NCBI GenBank assembly: GCA_000436755.1
Contig: FR887300.1
Span: forward strand, 1-8,607
DNA from: Clostridium sp. CAG:253
Lineage (GTDB): Bacteria; Bacillota; Clostridia; Lachnospirales; Lachnospiraceae
Direction: 5' to 3'
DNA: 8,607 nucleotides
Positions 6,834-8,607 of the stretch are shown here, one piece after another. Each line of letters starts with the position of its first letter. Within the stretch, counting starts at the first letter, position 1. The notes below the pieces were generated by a model. The model did not search any database. It was not told where the DNA came from and saw only the letters and a program-made list of their open reading frames with translations. Position numbers and translations under genes: made by a program.

Positions 6834-7247
6834 ATGAATGCAGAAGGACTTTTGGTAATGGCAGCGATGACGAGACACTCGGCATATGCACCGTATTCAC
6901 ATTATAAAGTAGGAGCGGCACTTCTTACTGAAAAGGGAAAAATATATACAGGGTGCAATATTGAGAATGCAGCTTATACACCTTCGAATTGTGCTGAGAG
7001 AACAGCATTTTTTAAGGCGGTAAGTGACGGAGAGCGTGAGTTTAGGGCAATTGCCATTGTCGGTGGAAAAGAGGGTACAGATGAATATGATTTTTGTGCA
7101 CCTTGTGGAGTGTGCAGACAGGTGATGATGGAGTTTTGCAATCCCGATGAATTTGAAATAGTTCTCGGAAACTCTGCAGGGGATATAAAGGTTATCAAAT
7201 TAAAAGATATGCTTCCTATGGGATTTGGACCTGAAAATCTTGAATAG
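6834..7247 (+). CDS. cdd: Cytidine deaminase
   Basis: A 137-residue zinc enzyme that hydrolytically deaminates cytidine and deoxycytidine to uridine and deoxyuridine; small homotetrameric forms of this length are usual in Firmicutes. With the start at 6834, residues YAPYSHYKVGAALL (18-31) and GCNIENAAY (40-48) form the substrate pocket. NCAERTA (52-58) supplies zinc ligand C53 and catalytic proton carrier E55, and PCGVCR (90-95) supplies zinc ligands C91 and C94. All key residues are present. Upstream in-frame ATGs at 6804 and 6810 would add ten or eight basic residues (MSMKKRRIFI) that homologues lack, and the best ribosome binding site supports 6834. It lies 48 bp after the phosphorylase stop and 33 bp before phosphopentomutase, with no terminator between, so it shares their transcript. 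Its product, uridine, is the expected substrate of the upstream enzyme. Confidence 0.95.
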   Translation: MNAEGLLVMAAMTRHSAYAPYSHYKVGAALLTEKGKIYTGCNIENAAYTPSNCAERTAFFKAVSDGEREFRAIAIVGGKEGTDEYDFCAPCGVCRQVMMEFCNPDEFEIVLGNSAGDIKVIKLKDMLPMGFGPENLE

Positions 7248-7280
7248 AAATAAAATATATGCAGAAAAGAGGGTGTTAGT

Positions 7281-8474
7281 ATGGAATATAAATTCAAAAG
7301 AATATTTACCATAGTCATAGACTCGATGGGAATCGGTCAGATGGCAGATGCGGCGAAATTTGATGATGTCGGGGCAGACACGCTTGGTCATATCTCGAAG
7401 TCTGTTGAAACATTTGAGATACCGAATTTCAGACGATTGGGAATTGCAAATCTTAAACCGTTAAAGCAGGTTTCGCCAGTCGATACACCACTTGGATATT
7501 ATTTTGCAATGAACGAGAGAAGCAATGGTAAAGACACAATGACAGGTCATTGGGAAATGATGGGAATAAACACAACAAAGCCTTTTATTACATTTACCGA
7601 AACAGGATTCCCAAATGAGCTTATAGCGGAACTTGAAAAGAGAACCGGGCGAAAAATAATCGGAAATAAAGCGGCAAGCGGAACTGTTATTCTTGACGAA
7701 CTTGGCGAGGAGGAAATTAAGACAGGGGCACTCATAGTGTATACATCTGCCGATTCGGTTATGCAGATATGCGGTAATGAAGAAACGATGGGACTTGATA
7801 ATCTCTACAGATATTGTGAGATTGCAAGAGAACTTACGCTAAGAGACGAGTGGCGTGTAGGCAGAGTTATTGCAAGACCTTATACCGGAATGAAAAAGGG
7901 TGAATTTGTGAGAACAAGCAACAGGCATGATTATGCTTTGAAACCTACGGGACGCACGGTTCTCAATTCCCTCAAGGATGCAGGTTTTGACGTTATTTCA
8001 GTCGGAAAGATAAATGATATATTTGCAGGTGAAGGAATAACGGAGAGCAATCGTTCAAAGTCAAGTGTACATGGAATGAAACAGACGATAGAGATAGCTG
8101 AGAGAGAGTTCTGCGGTCTTTGTTTTGTAAATCTTGTAGATTTTGACGCATTATGGGGACATAGGAGAAATCCTGTGGGATATGCAAAAGAGATTGAGAA
8201 GTTTGACAAAAATCTTGGCATACTGATGGATAATCTTAATAAAGATGACCTTCTTATAATAACGGCAGATCATGGTAATGACCCGACATTTAAGGGAACT
8301 GACCATACAAGAGAGAAAGTCCCTTTTGTGGCATATTCACCGTCTTTTAGCGGATTTGGAAAACTGTCTGAAACCGATACGTTTGCTGTAATCGGAGCGA
8401 CAGTTGCCGAGAATTTTGGTATTACAATGCCAGAAAATACGATTGGAACATCAGTTCTTGATTTGTTAAAATAA
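7281..8474 (+). CDS. deoB: Phosphopentomutase
   Basis: A 397-residue manganese-dependent enzyme of the alkaline phosphatase superfamily that interconverts ribose-1-phosphate and ribose-5-phosphate, and the deoxyribose forms. Length matches bacterial DeoB (about 390-405). Metal and active-site residues are in place by comparison with the Bacillus cereus enzyme: D14 ([10 protein letters not shown]), phosphorylated T86 ([10 protein letters not shown]), D158 (TSADSV), D289 and H294 ([11 protein letters not shown]), D330 and H331 (TADHGND), and H342 (TDHTRE). The cap domain lies roughly between residues 100 and 220 ([16 protein letters not shown] and RHDYALKP motifs). A GAGGG ribosome binding site at 7269-7273 is 7 bases before ATG. 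As last gene of the operon it takes the ribose-1-phosphate released by the phosphorylase into central carbon metabolism. A strong terminator follows 40 bases after the stop. No DeoC aldolase gene is present in the window. Confidence 0.97.
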   Translation: MEYKFKRIFTIVIDSMGIGQMADAAKFDDVGADTLGHISKSVETFEIPNFRRLGIANLKPLKQVSPVDTPLGYYFAMNERSNGKDTMTGHWEMMGINTTKPFITFTETGFPNELIAELEKRTGRKIIGNKAASGTVILDELGEEEIKTGALIVYTSADSVMQICGNEETMGLDNLYRYCEIARELTLRDEWRVGRVIARPYTGMKKGEFVRTSNRHDYALKPTGRTVLNSLKDAGFDVISVGKINDIFAGEGITESNRSKSSVHGMKQTIEIAEREFCGLCFVNLVDFDALWGHRRNPVGYAKEIEKFDKNLGILMDNLNKDDLLIITADHGNDPTFKGTDHTREKVPFVAYSPSFSGFGKLSETDTFAVIGATVAENFGITMPENTIGTSVLDLLK

Positions 8475-8513
8475 AAATTTAAAATTATTATAAGATGTAT
8501 TGTTTATTATAAC

Positions 8514-8557
8514 AAAAAATCTCTTTTACCTTGAAACTGGTAAAAGAGATTTTTTTT
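8514..8557 (+). terminator. Rho-independent terminator of the nucleoside operon
   Basis: The arms TCTCTTTTACC (8520-8530) and GGTAAAAGAGA (8539-8549) pair perfectly over 11 bp around an 8-base loop, and are extended by six A-T pairs using the A-run at 8514-8519 and the T-run at 8550-8557. With flanking A and T runs it could also work in the minus direction for a gene beyond the right edge. Confidence 0.93.
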
Positions 8558-8573
8558 AGAGGATGCGCATTTT

Positions 8574-8604
8574 GCGGAAGGGAAATAAATGCTACGCATT
8601 CCGC
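8574..8604. repeat. GC-richer nested inverted repeats at the right edge
   Basis: GCGGAA (8574-8579) and TTCCGC (8599-8604) are inverted copies, and AATGC-TAC-GCATT (8588-8600) makes a second small hairpin that overlaps the outer right arm by two bases, so the two cannot form fully together. A related GCGCAT string occurs just before, at 8565-8570. The composition differs from the AT-rich spacers elsewhere. It may be the start of an intergenic repeat family or the tail of a minus-strand gene; the edge cuts it off. Confidence 0.35.
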
Positions 8605-8607
8605 TCA

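Noticed and set aside
1..8607. tRNA, rRNA, transposase, integrase or phage genes
   Set aside because: No cloverleaf, rRNA core sequence, transposase motif or terminal repeat was seen; the genes are ordinary chromosomal ones with similar codon use.

Overview
The window looks like chromosomal DNA of an AT-rich, low-GC Gram-positive anaerobe, most likely a Lachnospiraceae-type Clostridia. This is inferred from strong purine-rich ribosome binding sites, the composition, a cytidylate kinase-like C-terminus, paired ABC-ATPase/FtsX permease fusions, and Clostridia-style Udp, Cdd and DeoB proteins. The genus cannot be assigned from sequence alone. All convincing genes are on the + strand; the minus-strand reading frames are shadows of them.

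Left part (1-921): the last 48 codons of a cytidylate kinase-like protein overlap by 17 bp a FadR/FCD-type GntR regulator. A hairpin-plus-T-run terminator at 883-921 closes this unit. A 334-bp gap (821-1154) separates it from the next gene and is rich in signals: the terminator, three GTGAAA direct repeats, a possible extended -10 element and two inverted repeats just upstream of the ABC operon.

Middle (1155-5866): two large genes overlap by 4 bp (ATGA). Each encodes an N-terminal ABC ATPase fused to a four-helix MacB/FtsX-type permease with a roughly 315-330-residue extracellular domain. They very probably form one heterodimeric transporter of the MacB/BceAB/LolCDE class (type VII). The subunits are asymmetric: the first has a modified signature motif (LSSGQ), and the second has a cytoplasmic insert of about 110 residues between ATPase and permease. 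The substrate is unknown; peptide or antimicrobial export or resistance is the usual role of such systems.

Right part (5876-8557): a near-consensus sigma-A promoter (TTGAAA, 17 bp, TATAAT) begins 9 bp after the second ABC gene stops. It drives a three-gene nucleoside salvage operon: uridine phosphorylase-family protein, cytidine deaminase and phosphopentomutase. Together they would convert cytidine to uridine, then uracil plus ribose-1-phosphate, then ribose-5-phosphate, feeding pentose carbon into central metabolism. A strong terminator at 8514-8557 ends the operon. The last 50 bases hold GC-richer nested inverted repeats cut by the window edge.

Nothing here is a clearly new system. The items most worth checking are the asymmetric ABC pair with its insert domain and upstream repeats, and the altered uracil-binding residues of the phosphorylase.
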